A DNA stretch of 64,000 bases from Pseudomonas sp. B21-028 (GCF_024749045.1 NZ_CP087184.1:4278001-4342000); one strand, 5' to 3'; positions 49,640 to 58,747 are shown, counted from the first letter of the stretch. The notes: generated by a model from the letters alone, not told the origin. Numbers and translations: made by a program.

Positions 49640-49950
49640 TACAAAAAATTTGCTGAACAGGAATTTTCTGACGAGTCGCGGCGGTTGCCGGTTCGGAAGG
49701 CGCGAAGATAGGCTTTGCGGGTCGCTGCACATTCAGCGATCAGGTTTGGTCACCTGTCCAATGTCAGGCGCATACGCGCCAACCTCAGCATGGCGACACT
49801 TTTGTCGGTATGCTTTGCGGTGGGCTGTGCGCGGGGCACTTTCGAGTGCGCCGGGTGCCTGACTTCCCGGTTGACCAACCTGCGTACCGCCCACCACCCT
49901 CGTTTGGTCACGCGGGGAATGAGCGCCACTTCCAAGTCAGGAGCTTCACC
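49640..49950 (+). other. Leader before the DUF3077-like gene, possible structured RNA
   Basis: 311 bases without a supported gene. At 49819-49825 GGTGGGC can pair with GCCCACC at 49889-49895. Between them are GCACT-TTCG-AGTGC (49836-49849), a UUCG-type hairpin, and GGTT-GACC-AACC (49869-49880). This makes a three-way junction layout. An ORF through the region (49715-49963) overruns the real start and has no ribosome binding site. Confidence 0.4.
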
Positions 49951-50319
49951 ATGGTCAAGGTAACCCCCAATCCCCCAAAGGCTGAAAACCTTTCCGCCTA
50001 CACCTCTCTCGATACAAAAAAGCTTCGCGAAGCCGCCGACCGGGCGCTGAATGTACATTTATCCCCATCCAACCCAAGTAAACCCGACACCCAGGACGGG
50101 CAGGTCTTTTCAGTGGTTCCGGGTATCAACACGGAATCGGTGTTGACCACTCTCAGCGAAACCCTCGCCTCGGCCAATGCAATGGTCAGTGACCTGGCGT
50201 TTGAACTCGAAGGTTCGAGACGACATGTGGCACTTGGCATTCAGCAACTGATCGAACTGGGCTCGCTGCTGGCCAATCGCGCGGTGGATGACATGGACCT
50301 TAAAGAGACTGCCCTCTAG
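49951..50319 (+). CDS. DUF3077/DUF6124-like small protein
   Basis: A 122-residue cytoplasmic protein of unknown function. It resembles a pseudomonad-restricted family with a disordered Pro-rich N-terminus (NPPKAENLSAYTSLD), a tripeptide-like core FSVVPGINTESVLTTLSETLASANAM, and a C-terminal helix GIQQLIELGSLLANRAVDD. I place it in DUF3077/DUF6124 from memory only. AGGAG sits eight bases before the ATG at 49951. Its unusually long upstream region, which may fold, is noted separately. A repeat follows at the 3' end. Confidence 0.75.
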   Translation: MVKVTPNPPKAENLSAYTSLDTKKLREAADRALNVHLSPSNPSKPDTQDGQVFSVVPGINTESVLTTLSETLASANAMVSDLAFELEGSRRHVALGIQQLIELGSLLANRAVDDMDLKETAL

Positions 50320-50333
50320 CAGTCGAGCGCTTT

Positions 50334-50365
50334 TTTGTGGCGAGGGATAAATCCCCTCGCCACAG
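50334..50365. repeat. Short family B palindrome
   Basis: TTGTGGCGAGGGATAAATCCCCTCGCCACAG split into its two arms: the outer arms of family B only, with one G missing in the left arm. Similar to the minimal element at 15931. Confidence 0.8.
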
Positions 50366-50432
50366 ATAAATTCACTCGCAGATTCGCTACTATGTCCGCT
50401 CCCCTGCCCTATCAGTCACCGAGCCCACACCG

Positions 50433-51251
50433 ATGCCCACCCCCAAGGACATGGCCAACGACAGCCCCGCACCGATGATTCCCGAGCAGCGCCGGGAACA
50501 GATCCTGCGTCAGTTGCGCAAGCATCAGGTGCTGAGCGTTCATCAGTTGATGGAGATGTTCGACTGCTCGCACATGACCGTGCGTCGCGACATTGCTCTG
50601 CTGGAGCAGGAAGGCCGGGCCTATTCGGTGACCGGTGGGGTGCGTATTGCCAGCCAGTTGCACAGCGAGCCGAGCCACCAGTCCAAGGCCGTGGTGGAGC
50701 TGCCGCAAAAGCAGGCCATGGCCAAGCTGGCGGCCAGGCTGTTAAAGGATGACATGACGGTGTACCTGGATGCCGGCACCAGCACGCTGGAGATCGTGCC
50801 CTACATCAAGGCGTTGTCGGGGATGACGGTGGTGACCAACGATTTCGGCGTGGTCCAGGCGCTGATGGAAGCGCCGCAGGTGACGGTGATCCATACCGGC
50901 GGACAGCTGGATCATTCCAACCACTCCTGCGTCGGCGGGCTGGCGGTGGCGACCTTGCGTCAGGTGGTGACGGACATTGCCTTCATGTCCACCAGTTCGT
51001 GGGACCTGCAACGGGGCATCACCACGCCGTCGGCCTTGAAAGTGGAGGTCAAGCAGGTGGCGATGCAATCGGCCTCGCAAGTGGTGCTGGTGGCCAGCAG
51101 CTCCAAGTACGGCACCTTCAGCATGTACCGCATCGCCGGGCTGGAGCAGTTCGATTTCATCATCAGCGACGACGCCCTGGCACCGGCGGCGGCCGATGGC
51201 ATTCGCAAGCAGGGCATCGAGTTGCTGCTGCCGGATGGGCAGCCTGCCTAA
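50433..51251 (+). CDS. DeoR/GlpR family transcriptional regulator
   Basis: A regulator of up to 272 residues. The N-terminal winged helix contains RREQILRQLRKHQVLSVHQLMEMFDCSHMTVRRDIALLEQEG, the DeoR signature in two parts. The C-terminal sugar-phosphate sensor domain carries YLDAGTST and VVTNDFGVVQALM. It is convergent with the otn operon, and DeoR-family proteins often sense phosphorylated intermediates, so control of threonate catabolism is likely but inferred. Start codons at 50433, 50451 and 50475 are all possible; none has a good ribosome binding site. Confidence 0.88.
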   Translation: MPTPKDMANDSPAPMIPEQRREQILRQLRKHQVLSVHQLMEMFDCSHMTVRRDIALLEQEGRAYSVTGGVRIASQLHSEPSHQSKAVVELPQKQAMAKLAARLLKDDMTVYLDAGTSTLEIVPYIKALSGMTVVTNDFGVVQALMEAPQVTVIHTGGQLDHSNHSCVGGLAVATLRQVVTDIAFMSTSSWDLQRGITTPSALKVEVKQVAMQSASQVVLVASSSKYGTFSMYRIAGLEQFDFIISDDALAPAAADGIRKQGIELLLPDGQPA

Positions 51252-51271
51252 GATCGTTGCAAGCCGGTCCA

Positions 51272-51776
51272 TCGCTATCGCGAGCAGGCTCGCTCCCACA
51301 AGGGGATTGATGGCGAACGCGAATTTTGCGAACAGCAGAAATCTCTGTGGGAGCTAGGCTTGCCCGCGATGACGGCGGCACAAACAACATCGATGCAAGC
51401 TGACCCACCGCTATCGCGAGCAGGCTCGCTCCCACAGGGGGATTGATGGCGAATGCGGATCTGGCGAACAGCCGAAATCAGTGTGGGAGCCGGGCTTGCC
51501 CGCGATGGCGGTGGCACAAATAGATTGATGCAAGCTGTGCCATCGCTATCGCGAGCGAGCCCGCTCCCACAAGGGTATTGATGGCGAATGCGGATCTTGC
51601 GAACAGCCGAAATCAGTGTGGGAGCCGGGCTTGCCCGCGATGGCGGCGGCACAAATAGATTGATGCAAGCTGTGCCATCGCTATCGCGAGCGAGCCCGCT
51701 CCCACAGGGGGATTGATGGCGAATGCGGATCTTGCGAACAGCCGAAATCTCTGTGGGAGCGAGCCTGCTCGCGATG
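51272..51776. repeat. Tandem REPIN array, 135-bp period
   Basis: Four successive units start with GAACAGCCGAAATC-type linkers at 51331, 51466, 51601 and 51736, exactly 135 bases apart, preceded and followed by half elements. Each unit holds an inverted REP pair plus a linker ATTGATGGCGAATGCGGATC. The units at 51466 and 51601 differ at only three of 135 positions. Two units use a variant core, GTGGGAGCCGGGCTTGCCCGCG. Confidence 0.95.
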
Positions 51777-51822
51777 GCAATGGGTCAGTCAACATCAAAG
51801 CCGGCTGACCCACCGCCATCTC

Positions 51823-52614
51823 TCACAGTTCCTGGCGCGCTTTCCAGTCCCGCAGCCATTGCAGGCCGGCCGAGGTATCGCCACGGGGTCGGTATTCGCA
51901 GCCGACCCAGCCGTCATAGCCCAACTCGTCCAGCAGTTCGAACAGGAAGGGATAGTGGACTTCCCCCCGGTCCGGCTCATGCCGATCCGGCACGCCGGCG
52001 ATCTGGATATGCCCGATGCCACTGAAGTCGCGCCTGAGTTTGCTCGCCAGGTCGCCCTCGACGATCTGGCAGTGGTAGCAATCGAACTGGACCTTGAGGT
52101 TGTCCGCCCCGACCTCTCGGCAGATGGCATGGGCCTGATCCTGGCGATTGAGGAAAAAGCCCGGCATGTCCCGGGTATTGATCGGTTCCAGCAATACCGT
52201 GATCCCGGCCTTCGCCGCCTGGGTCGTGGCGTAGCCAAGGTTTTCCAGGTACACGGCGTGGTGCCGGGCACGCTCGGCTTCGGACGGGAGCAAGCCTGCC
52301 ATCACGTGAATGTTCGAGTTACCGAGCACAGCGGCATATTCCAGAGCGCGCTCGAAACCTTCACGAAACTCCCGCTCGCGCCCCGGCAGCGTCGCCAGCC
52401 CCCGCTCCCCCGCCGCCCAATCCCCGGGCGGTGCGTTGAACAGCGCCTGGACGAGGCCGTTCTCATCCAGCCGCTGCTTGAGCACCTCGGGGCGGTACTC
52501 GTAAGGGAACAGGTATTCCACGGCATCGAAACCATCGGCCGCCGCGGCCGCGAAACGGTCAAGGAAATCATGTTGCGGGTAGAGCATGCTGAGGTTAGCT
52601 GCGAAACGAGGCAT
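51823..52614 (-). CDS. otnI: 2-oxo-tetronate isomerase OtnI
   Basis: A 263-residue TIM-barrel sugar isomerase of the hydroxypyruvate-isomerase-like family. In the L-threonate/D-erythronate pathway OtnI converts 2-oxo-tetronate to 3-oxo-tetronate. Metal-site residues are visible in [45 protein letters not shown] and GCEYRP. The ATG at 52614 has AAGGAG eight bases upstream. It is last in the operon; the neighbouring ltnD, otnK and otnC genes favour OtnI over Hyi. Confidence 0.9.
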   Translation of the reverse strand: MPRFAANLSMLYPQHDFLDRFAAAAADGFDAVEYLFPYEYRPEVLKQRLDENGLVQALFNAPPGDWAAGERGLATLPGREREFREGFERALEYAAVLGNSNIHVMAGLLPSEAERARHHAVYLENLGYATTQAAKAGITVLLEPINTRDMPGFFLNRQDQAHAICREVGADNLKVQFDCYHCQIVEGDLASKLRRDFSGIGHIQIAGVPDRHEPDRGEVHYPFLFELLDELGYDGWVGCEYRPRGDTSAGLQWLRDWKARQEL

Positions 52615-52636
52615 ACCGACGCTCCTTAAAAAAAGG

Positions 52637-54097
52637 TCAGACAAAAGGCCAGATCAACAAGGTAATACCGAAACCGAGTGTACCGAGCAGCGTGGTGATG
52701 ACGGTCCAGGTGCGCAGGCCGTCCGCCACGTTGAGCCCTGCCAGTTTAGTGAAGATCCAGTAACCGGCGTCGTTGATGTGGGACATCGCCAGCCCGCCAC
52801 CGCCCATGGCCAGGCACAGCAACGCCAGGTGATTGGGGGTCAGGCCGAGCGTAGCGATCAACGGACTGATGATACCGGCGGTGGTCACCAGTGCGACCGT
52901 GGTCGAACCTTGCACGGCGCGCAGCAGCATGGTCAGCAAAAAGCCCAGCGCCAGCACCGGCAACCCGGTGGTGCGCAACATCTCGGACACTACAGCACCG
53001 ATCCCGGTGTCCACCAGAACCTTGCCAAAGACGCCACCGGCACCGGCGATCAGGATCACCATCGCCACCCCGGGCAACGCCGAGCCGATCACATCGGACA
53101 CTTGGCTGCGACTCCATCCCCGCCGCGAGCCCAACAACCAGGCGCAGAGCAAGGTGTCGATCAGCAGGGCCACCAGCGGCGCACCCAGCACCGTCATGAC
53201 ACCGCGAACTGTGGACTCCACCGGCAGCAACGTGGTCGACAACGTGCCCAGCAGGATCAGCACGATGGGCAACAGGATCAGCCCGACAATCAGGCCGAAC
53301 CCCGGCGGCGGCGCCGGTGGCAGCTTGGCGACCAGCGAGCCAGTGGACTCTTCCAGCCCCATATGGGACACCGCAACGGCGGCTTGCACCGGATCCCTGC
53401 CGTTACCATTGCTCCAGGCGGCCAGGTCTTCGTTGGTGACATGGGGACCGTAGACTTCGGCGCGGATGTCGTCGGTCATCGGATAGAAGCGACGTGTCAT
53501 GCGCCCCGCCACTTTATAGCCGACAAAACACAGGAACGCGGTCAGCGGCAGGCCGAACATCAACACACGGCCCAGGTCGGCCCCCAACTGGCTGGCCGCC
53601 GCCACCGCCCCCGGATGCGGCGGCAGGAACGCATGCACCGTGAGCAACGCCGCGCACATCGGCAAGGCGAACACCAGCAACGGCTTGCGGGCGCTACGGG
53701 CCACGCCATAGGCCAGCGGCATGAGGATGATGACACCCACCTCGAAGAACACCGGTACGCCGATGATGAAGCCGGCGATGGTCAGGGCCAGCGGTGTACG
53801 CCGGTTGCCAAAGCGTTCGATCAGGGTTTTCGCCAGGGCCTCGGCGCCGCCCGACAGTTCGATGATGCGCCCGATCATCGCGCCCAGGGCGATGATGATT
53901 GCGATATGGCCAAGGGTCTTGCCCATGCCGCCTTCAATGGTCGCCACCAGGTCGGCCGGTTTTACCCCGGCCACCAGCGCCACCAGGATGCTCACCAGCA
54001 TCAGCGCCACGAACGGTTGGAACTTGTACTTGAGCACGAGGAACAGCAACAGCGCGATCCCGGCACCGGCCGTGATCATCAGGATGACCGGGCTCAT
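52637..54097 (-). CDS. GntP family permease, probable L-threonate transporter
   Basis: A 486-residue inner-membrane transporter of the GntP (gluconate:H+ symporter) family with 12 or more hydrophobic helices. Signature-like segments are [29 protein letters not shown] and [17 protein letters not shown]. The ATG at 54097 follows GGGAGG nine bases upstream; the Met is preceded by an overlapping 23-codon leader ORF. Its place between otnC and otnI suggests uptake of threonate or a related four-carbon sugar acid, an inference from context. Confidence 0.9.
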   Translation of the reverse strand: MSPVILMITAGAGIALLLFLVLKYKFQPFVALMLVSILVALVAGVKPADLVATIEGGMGKTLGHIAIIIALGAMIGRIIELSGGAEALAKTLIERFGNRRTPLALTIAGFIIGVPVFFEVGVIILMPLAYGVARSARKPLLVFALPMCAALLTVHAFLPPHPGAVAAASQLGADLGRVLMFGLPLTAFLCFVGYKVAGRMTRRFYPMTDDIRAEVYGPHVTNEDLAAWSNGNGRDPVQAAVAVSHMGLEESTGSLVAKLPPAPPPGFGLIVGLILLPIVLILLGTLSTTLLPVESTVRGVMTVLGAPLVALLIDTLLCAWLLGSRRGWSRSQVSDVIGSALPGVAMVILIAGAGGVFGKVLVDTGIGAVVSEMLRTTGLPVLALGFLLTMLLRAVQGSTTVALVTTAGIISPLIATLGLTPNHLALLCLAMGGGGLAMSHINDAGYWIFTKLAGLNVADGLRTWTVITTLLGTLGFGITLLIWPFV

Positions 54098-54165
54098 GGG
54101 CGCGACCTCCCGGAGAGGATCGGGAGAACGCTTGCGCGACAAACACTGCGATTGAAATGGGTCAT
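54094..54165 (-). CDS. Predicted 23-residue leader ORF before the GntP permease
   Basis: ATG at 54165, 23 sense codons and a TGA overlapping the permease ATG (sequence CCCATGAGC). AGGA lies eight bases before the ATG, a proper ribosome binding site. The peptide, beginning MTHFNRSVCRASVLP, is basic with no signal or domain. Translation of this ORF would run directly into the permease start, so coupling is the likely purpose. It is not a known family. Confidence 0.5.
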   Translation of the reverse strand: MTHFNRSVCRASVLPILSGRSRP

Positions 54166-54173
54166 GGAATGAA

Positions 54174-54190
54174 TCCTGTTGTTATTGTTT
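54174..54190 (-). promoter_or_regulatory. Crc/Hfq-type A-rich motif over the leader ORF ribosome binding site
   Basis: On the minus strand this reads AAACAATAACAACAGGA: four AAN triplets running into the AGGA Shine-Dalgarno. The Crc/Hfq catabolite-repression motif in Pseudomonas is AANAANAA near the translation start. The position would let Hfq/Crc block translation of the leader and the coupled permease. Confidence 0.6.
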
Positions 54191-54278
54191 TTTCAGCCAG
54201 CCCGCACGGCACCGCTGGCGAAGGAATCGATTCCCTCGCCACTGGCTGTGCAGGGCTTTGGTTCTTGTGGCGGATCTC

Positions 54279-54917
54279 TTACCAATCGGCGCCGAAGATC
54301 GCGCGCAGCTCATCCAGTGCCGCCTGATCGAGCGGCTCGGGCCTGGGATTGCTCATCAGCCAGAGCCGCGCGGTTTCTTCCAACTCTTCCAGGGCGTAGC
54401 TGGCCCGGGACACCGAACTTTCCCAGACCACCGGCCCCAGGCGTTCGAGCATCACGCCGCGAACCCGATTGGCCAGTTGCGCCACCTGCTCGGCCACCTT
54501 GGGGGAGCCGGGGCGCTGGTAGCCGATCAATGGAATGTGCCCGACCTTCATCACCTGATAAGGCGTGAGCGGCGGCAAGATGTCGTCCGGACGCCAGACA
54601 CCCGCCAGGGTCAACGCCACCAGGTGGGTGGAGTGGGTGTGCACCACACCGCCGACCGTCGGGTTGCGGTCGTAAACCTGGCGATGCAGCGCCAGGGTCT
54701 TGGACGGCTTGTGCCCGGACACCCATTCGCCACCGGCATTGACCTTGGCGATGGTCCCGGGATCGAGACGTCCCAGGCAGGCATCGGTCGGCGTGATCAG
54801 CCAGCCATCGTCAAGCCGGGCGCTGATGTTGCCGGCACTGCCGACGGTATAGCCGCGCTGATAGAGGCTGAGGCCGACTGCGCAGATCTCTTCGCGTAGG
54901 GCGCTTTCCGGGCTCAT
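54279..54917 (-). CDS. otnC: 3-oxo-tetronate 4-phosphate decarboxylase OtnC (class II aldolase family)
   Basis: A 212-residue class II aldolase/adducin-family enzyme. OtnC decarboxylates 3-oxo-tetronate 4-phosphate to dihydroxyacetone phosphate and CO2. GYTVGSAGNISARLDDGWLI is the phosphate-binding region, and His93/His95 in VVHTHSTHLVAL are two metal ligands. The third ligand, His in the NHGP motif of relatives, is replaced: the stretch reads VMLERLGPVVW. It overlaps otnK by four bases. The 180-base gap to the permease holds the leader ORF. Confidence 0.9.
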   Translation of the reverse strand: MSPESALREEICAVGLSLYQRGYTVGSAGNISARLDDGWLITPTDACLGRLDPGTIAKVNAGGEWVSGHKPSKTLALHRQVYDRNPTVGGVVHTHSTHLVALTLAGVWRPDDILPPLTPYQVMKVGHIPLIGYQRPGSPKVAEQVAQLANRVRGVMLERLGPVVWESSVSRASYALEELEETARLWLMSNPRPEPLDQAALDELRAIFGADW

Positions 54918-56206
54918 CGGGCGCCTCCGGCCAATTGCGCGAGGGCCTTGGCGAAGAAATCGCGGCCGCCGAAATTGCCCGACTTAAGTGCCAGGGCCAG
55001 CGGTTGTGCGCCGCTGCTGAGGGTGGCCGGCACACCCGGATCGATCTGCGCGCCGATCTGCAGCAGCGTCACTTCCAGCGCCTTGACCACCGCGCCGGAG
55101 GTTTCGCCACCGGCAATCACGAAGCGCCGTACACCTTGTTCGCGCAAACCCCGGGCGATCTCGCCCAAGGCATTCTCCACCAGCGCACCGGCCCGCCCAG
55201 CGCCCAATTGTTGTTGTACGGCCTTGACTTCATCGGCGCTGTTGGTGGCATAGATCAGTACGGTGTCCGCCGCGTCGCGGGCAAACGCCAGCGCTCGGGC
55301 GACCACCGGCTCACCGGCCGCCAGCGCCACGGGATCGATGCGCAAGGCCGGCCGCCCGGCCTCGAGCCAGGCGGCCACTTGTCCATTGGTGGCGATGGAC
55401 GCGCTGCCGGCCAAGACCACTTCGCCGCCAGGGACCTGGGGCAGCGTCGACACATCGAAATCCCTCAGCTGGCCGGCTCGGCGGAAGTTGTCCGGCAGCC
55501 CCAGGGCCAGCCCGGAGCCGCCCGTCAGCAAGGGCAAGTCGGCGCAGGCCGCGCCGAGGGTGTACAGGTCTGCATCGGACAACGCGTCGGCGATGGCCAT
55601 GCCGACACCCTGGGCGCGTAACTCGGCAATCTTCGCCCGCACGGCGTCCACGCCCTGGGCGACACTGTCGTAGCGCAACAAGCCAACCTTGTGGGAGGTC
55701 TGGGCTTGCAGCACACGTACCAGGTTGGCGTCGGTCATCGGCGTCAATGGGTGGTGTTGCATGCCCGACTCGTTCAGCAATTGGTCCTGCACGAACAGGT
55801 GACCGCGGAAAATCGTCCGGCCGTTTTCTGGAAACGCCGGGCAAGCCAGGGTGAAATCACTGTCCAGGGCCTTGAGCAAGGCTTCGCTGACCTGGCCGAT
55901 ATTGCCCGCGGCGGTCGAATCGAAGGTCGAGCAGTATTTGAAGAAAATCTGCTGGCAGCCGCGTTCACGCAGCCAGGCCAGCGCCGCGAGGGATTCGTCG
56001 ATGGCCTCGTCCACAGGCAGGGTCCGCGACTTGAGGGCAATCACGATCGCATCGGCCGCCAGGCCTTCAGCCTCGTCGGCGCCGGGGATGCCGATGCTCT
56101 GCACCGTGCGCATGCCGCCGCGCACCAGCATGTTGGCCAAGTCCGTGGCACCCGTGAAATCGTCGGCAATGCAGCCCAGCAGCGGGCGCGCGTTGGAAGG
56201 GGTCAT
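54914..56206 (-). CDS. otnK: 3-oxo-tetronate kinase OtnK (four-carbon acid sugar kinase)
   Basis: A 430-residue DUF1537 kinase. OtnK phosphorylates 3-oxo-tetronate at C4. The N-terminal sugar-binding domain starts CIADDFTGATDLANMLVRGGMRT, and the C-terminal nucleotide-binding domain has FVIAGGETSGAVVKAL. Length fits characterised members (about 420). It is nine bases after ltnD and overlaps otnC, so these are translated together. Confidence 0.95.
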   Translation of the reverse strand: MTPSNARPLLGCIADDFTGATDLANMLVRGGMRTVQSIGIPGADEAEGLAADAIVIALKSRTLPVDEAIDESLAALAWLRERGCQQIFFKYCSTFDSTAAGNIGQVSEALLKALDSDFTLACPAFPENGRTIFRGHLFVQDQLLNESGMQHHPLTPMTDANLVRVLQAQTSHKVGLLRYDSVAQGVDAVRAKIAELRAQGVGMAIADALSDADLYTLGAACADLPLLTGGSGLALGLPDNFRRAGQLRDFDVSTLPQVPGGEVVLAGSASIATNGQVAAWLEAGRPALRIDPVALAAGEPVVARALAFARDAADTVLIYATNSADEVKAVQQQLGAGRAGALVENALGEIARGLREQGVRRFVIAGGETSGAVVKALEVTLLQIGAQIDPGVPATLSSGAQPLALALKSGNFGGRDFFAKALAQLAGGAR

Positions 56207-56215
56207 GGCGGCTCC

Positions 56216-57121
56216 TCAGATCGAATCGGGCTTGGCGGTCGGCAGGTCGATGCCCGGGAAAATCTTGATCACCGCCGAATCATCCTCCCGACCGAAACCG
56301 GCGCTGGAGGCCTGCATGAACATCTGGTGCGCGGTGGCCGACAGCGGCAACGGGAATTTGCTGGCGCGGGCGGTATCGAGCACCAGGCCCAGGTCCTTGA
56401 CGAAGATGTCCACCGCCGACAGCGGTGTGTAGTCAGCCTTGAGGATGTGCGGCACGCGGTTTTCGAACATCCAGGAGTTGCCGGCGCTGTGGGTGATCAC
56501 TTCATACAACGCATCGGCATCCACGCCTTCGCGCAGCCCCAGGGCCATGGCTTCGGCCGAGGCGGCGATGTGTACGCCGGCCAGCAATTGATTGATGATT
56601 TTGACTTTGGAGCCCAGGCCATGGACATCGCCCAGGCGATAGACCTTGCCCGCCATGCCCGCCAGAACCGCTTCGGCCTTGGCGTAGGCCGGGGCCGGGC
56701 CCGACGTCATCATGGTCATCTCGCCAGCCGCGGCCTTGGCCGCACCGCCGGAGATCGGCGCGTCGAGGTACAGCAGGCCGGTCTGCGCCAGGCGCTGGCC
56801 CAGTTCCACGGCAAAGGTCGGCGCCACGGTGGCGCACCCGATGACCAGGCTGCCCTCGCGCAAGGCTTGCACGGCACCGTTCTCGCCAAACAACACGGTG
56901 TCGGTCTGCTCGGCATTCACCACCACGGTGATGATCACATCGCATTGAGCCGCCATGTCGGCAGGCGACACACAGGCCACCCCGCCCTCGCCGGCAAATT
57001 GCTCAGTGACGGCGGCACGCACATCACAGGCATGCACATTGAAGCCTGCGCGCAGCAACGAGCGGGCAATGCCCAGGCCCATCGCGCCGAGACCGATCAC
57101 ACCGACATTCTTGTTATTCAT
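56216..57121 (-). CDS. ltnD: L-threonate 2-dehydrogenase LtnD
   Basis: A 301-residue beta-hydroxyacid dehydrogenase. LtnD oxidises L-threonate to 2-oxo-tetronate with NAD+. The Rossmann motif GVIGLGAMGLGIARSLL is at the N-terminus; the substrate motif reads DAPISGGAAKAAAGEMTMM; the catalytic Lys lies in GLGSKVKIINQLL. Similar tartronate semialdehyde reductases share this fold, but the otnK-otnC-otnI partners support LtnD. It is first in the operon; 57220-57260 upstream is AT-rich and probably holds the promoter. Confidence 0.93.
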   Translation of the reverse strand: MNNKNVGVIGLGAMGLGIARSLLRAGFNVHACDVRAAVTEQFAGEGGVACVSPADMAAQCDVIITVVVNAEQTDTVLFGENGAVQALREGSLVIGCATVAPTFAVELGQRLAQTGLLYLDAPISGGAAKAAAGEMTMMTSGPAPAYAKAEAVLAGMAGKVYRLGDVHGLGSKVKIINQLLAGVHIAASAEAMALGLREGVDADALYEVITHSAGNSWMFENRVPHILKADYTPLSAVDIFVKDLGLVLDTARASKFPLPLSATAHQMFMQASSAGFGREDDSAVIKIFPGIDLPTAKPDSI

Positions 57122-57320
57122 GAGGCACTCCGGGAGAGACAGCGAACCGTTCTGGTGGGTCTTGTAGCAAGCTTTGTCCTACAGGTTGGTTTCGATCATC
57201 CACCAATGAACAGATCTTGTGAAGTATTTTTTCAATCTAACATTTTTTAACATCATCACCGGACTTCACCCGCCATCCAAGCAGGGCTACCCTGAATCGC
57301 CAAAGAACCCCTGACGGAGA

Positions 57321-58433
57321 ATGAGGTTGAGCGTCGATATCGAATGCGTGGTAGTGGGCGCGGGGGTGGTCGGTCTGGCCGTGGCCCGGGAGCTGGCTCA
57401 GGCCGGCCATGAGGTGCTGCTGATCGAAGCTGGCGGCGCCATCGGCATGGGCACCAGCTCGCGCAATTCCGAAGTCATTCATGCCGGTATCTACTACCCA
57501 CCGGGCAGCCTCAAGGCCCGGTTGTGCGTCGAAGGTCGGCACCGGCTGTATGCCTATTGCGAAAGCCACGGGGTGACGACCCGCCGGCTCGGCAAGCTGA
57601 TCGTTGCCAAGGACCCGGCGCAGGTGGCCGGGCTCCGGGCGTTGCTGGAACGCGGCTTGCTGAATGGCGTGGACGACTTGCGCCTGCTCGATCAGGAGCA
57701 GGCGTTGGCCCTGGAGCCGGCGCTGGCGTGTGTCGCCGCGTTGTATTCGCCTTCCACGGGCATTGTCGATTCCCATGCATTGATGCTGGCCTTGCAAGGC
57801 GATGCCGAAGCGGCCGGCGCGACCATTGCTTTCCACACGCCATTGCTGGGAGTTCGCATCGACGCCGGGCAGTTCCTGCTGGAATTGGCTGGCACCGCCC
57901 AGATGAGCCTGTCCTGCCGCCGACTGGTCAACGCCGCCGGCCTCCAGGCGCCCGCCCTCGCCCGCCGCATGGAGGGTCTGCCGGCGCAAACAGTGCCCTC
58001 TGACTATCTGTGCAAAGGCAACTACTTCAGCCTTGCCGGACGTGCGCCCTTCCGGCATCTGGTCTACCCGGCCCCGGAAGCCGCCGGGCTGGGCATCCAC
58101 ATGACCCTGGACCTGGCGGGCCAGGCCCGTTTCGGTCCTGACACCGAATGGGTCGAACACGAAGACTACCGGGTCGATCCAGGTCGCGCCGAAGCCTTTT
58201 ATCCAGCAATTCGCACTTACTGGCCCGACCTGCCCGACCACAGCCTGCAACCAGCCTACAGCGGCATCCGCCCGAAGATCTGCGCCCCCGGCGAACCCGC
58301 CCGCGACTTTCTCATCAGCAGCGCCGCCGAACACCAGGTGCAGGGGTTGATCAACCTGTTCGGCATCGAATCGCCAGGGCTGACGTCTTGCTTGGCGATA
58401 GCTGCACGGGTACGGCAGTTGCTCGACAACTGA
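57321..58433 (+). CDS. FAD-dependent oxidoreductase, L-2-hydroxyglutarate oxidase-like
   Basis: A 370-residue DAO-superfamily flavoprotein. The FAD motif [17 protein letters not shown] is at residues 10-26, followed by [23 protein letters not shown], the motif of LhgO-type 2-hydroxyacid oxidases, and [11 protein letters not shown] near the end. It is divergent from ltnD. The substrate may be L-2-hydroxyglutarate or another 2-hydroxy acid. The ATG at 57321 sits only two bases after GGAGA; the TTG at 57327 has a better spacing and may be the true start. No LhgO partner gene is adjacent. Confidence 0.85.
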   Translation: MRLSVDIECVVVGAGVVGLAVARELAQAGHEVLLIEAGGAIGMGTSSRNSEVIHAGIYYPPGSLKARLCVEGRHRLYAYCESHGVTTRRLGKLIVAKDPAQVAGLRALLERGLLNGVDDLRLLDQEQALALEPALACVAALYSPSTGIVDSHALMLALQGDAEAAGATIAFHTPLLGVRIDAGQFLLELAGTAQMSLSCRRLVNAAGLQAPALARRMEGLPAQTVPSDYLCKGNYFSLAGRAPFRHLVYPAPEAAGLGIHMTLDLAGQARFGPDTEWVEHEDYRVDPGRAEAFYPAIRTYWPDLPDHSLQPAYSGIRPKICAPGEPARDFLISSAAEHQVQGLINLFGIESPGLTSCLAIAARVRQLLDN

Positions 58434-58747
58434 GCCTGCAAATCCTCTGTGGGAGCGAGCCTGCTCGCGATGAAGCCAGGCCAGTCGACATCATCATTGG
58501 CTGAACGACCGCTATCGCGAGCAGGCTCGCTCCCACAAGGGGTCTCGGTCAGGGCAGCGCAAAGTGCAAGGCGCTTTGGCCCCTCTTCATGCAGCCTGCA
58601 CGATGACAAAAATGGCGATCTTTCCAACCATTTGTTTTAAAAGGATTTTATAAAGCCACTTGGCTGGCACGGCCGATGCAACTCTCGGTTAACGCGACGT
58701 CGGCGCTTGAAGCCGGCTCGCAACCGTGAATTACCGAGGAGCTGTAT
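58434..58747. other. Intergenic region before the hemerythrin gene
   Basis: 314 bases. The first part is a REPIN (58448-58537). Between 58540 and 58747 I see no gene; TTTATAAAG at about 58647-58655 is the most promoter-like segment. GAGGAG lies seven bases before the hemerythrin ATG. Confidence 0.5.
58448..58537. repeat. REPIN, family A, after the FAD oxidoreductase
   Basis: Inverted pair of family A cores with a spacer of about 45 bases, 14 bases after the oxidoreductase stop. Confidence 0.92.

Noticed and set aside
49715..49963. Open frame of 82 codons in the leader before the DUF3077-like gene
   Set aside because: No Shine-Dalgarno, runs past the well-supported start at 49951, and the region can fold as RNA. 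Kept only as a possibility in the leader finding.
51272..51776. CRISPR array
   Set aside because: The regular 135-base spacing comes from whole REPIN units. Spacers are not unique and no cas gene is present.
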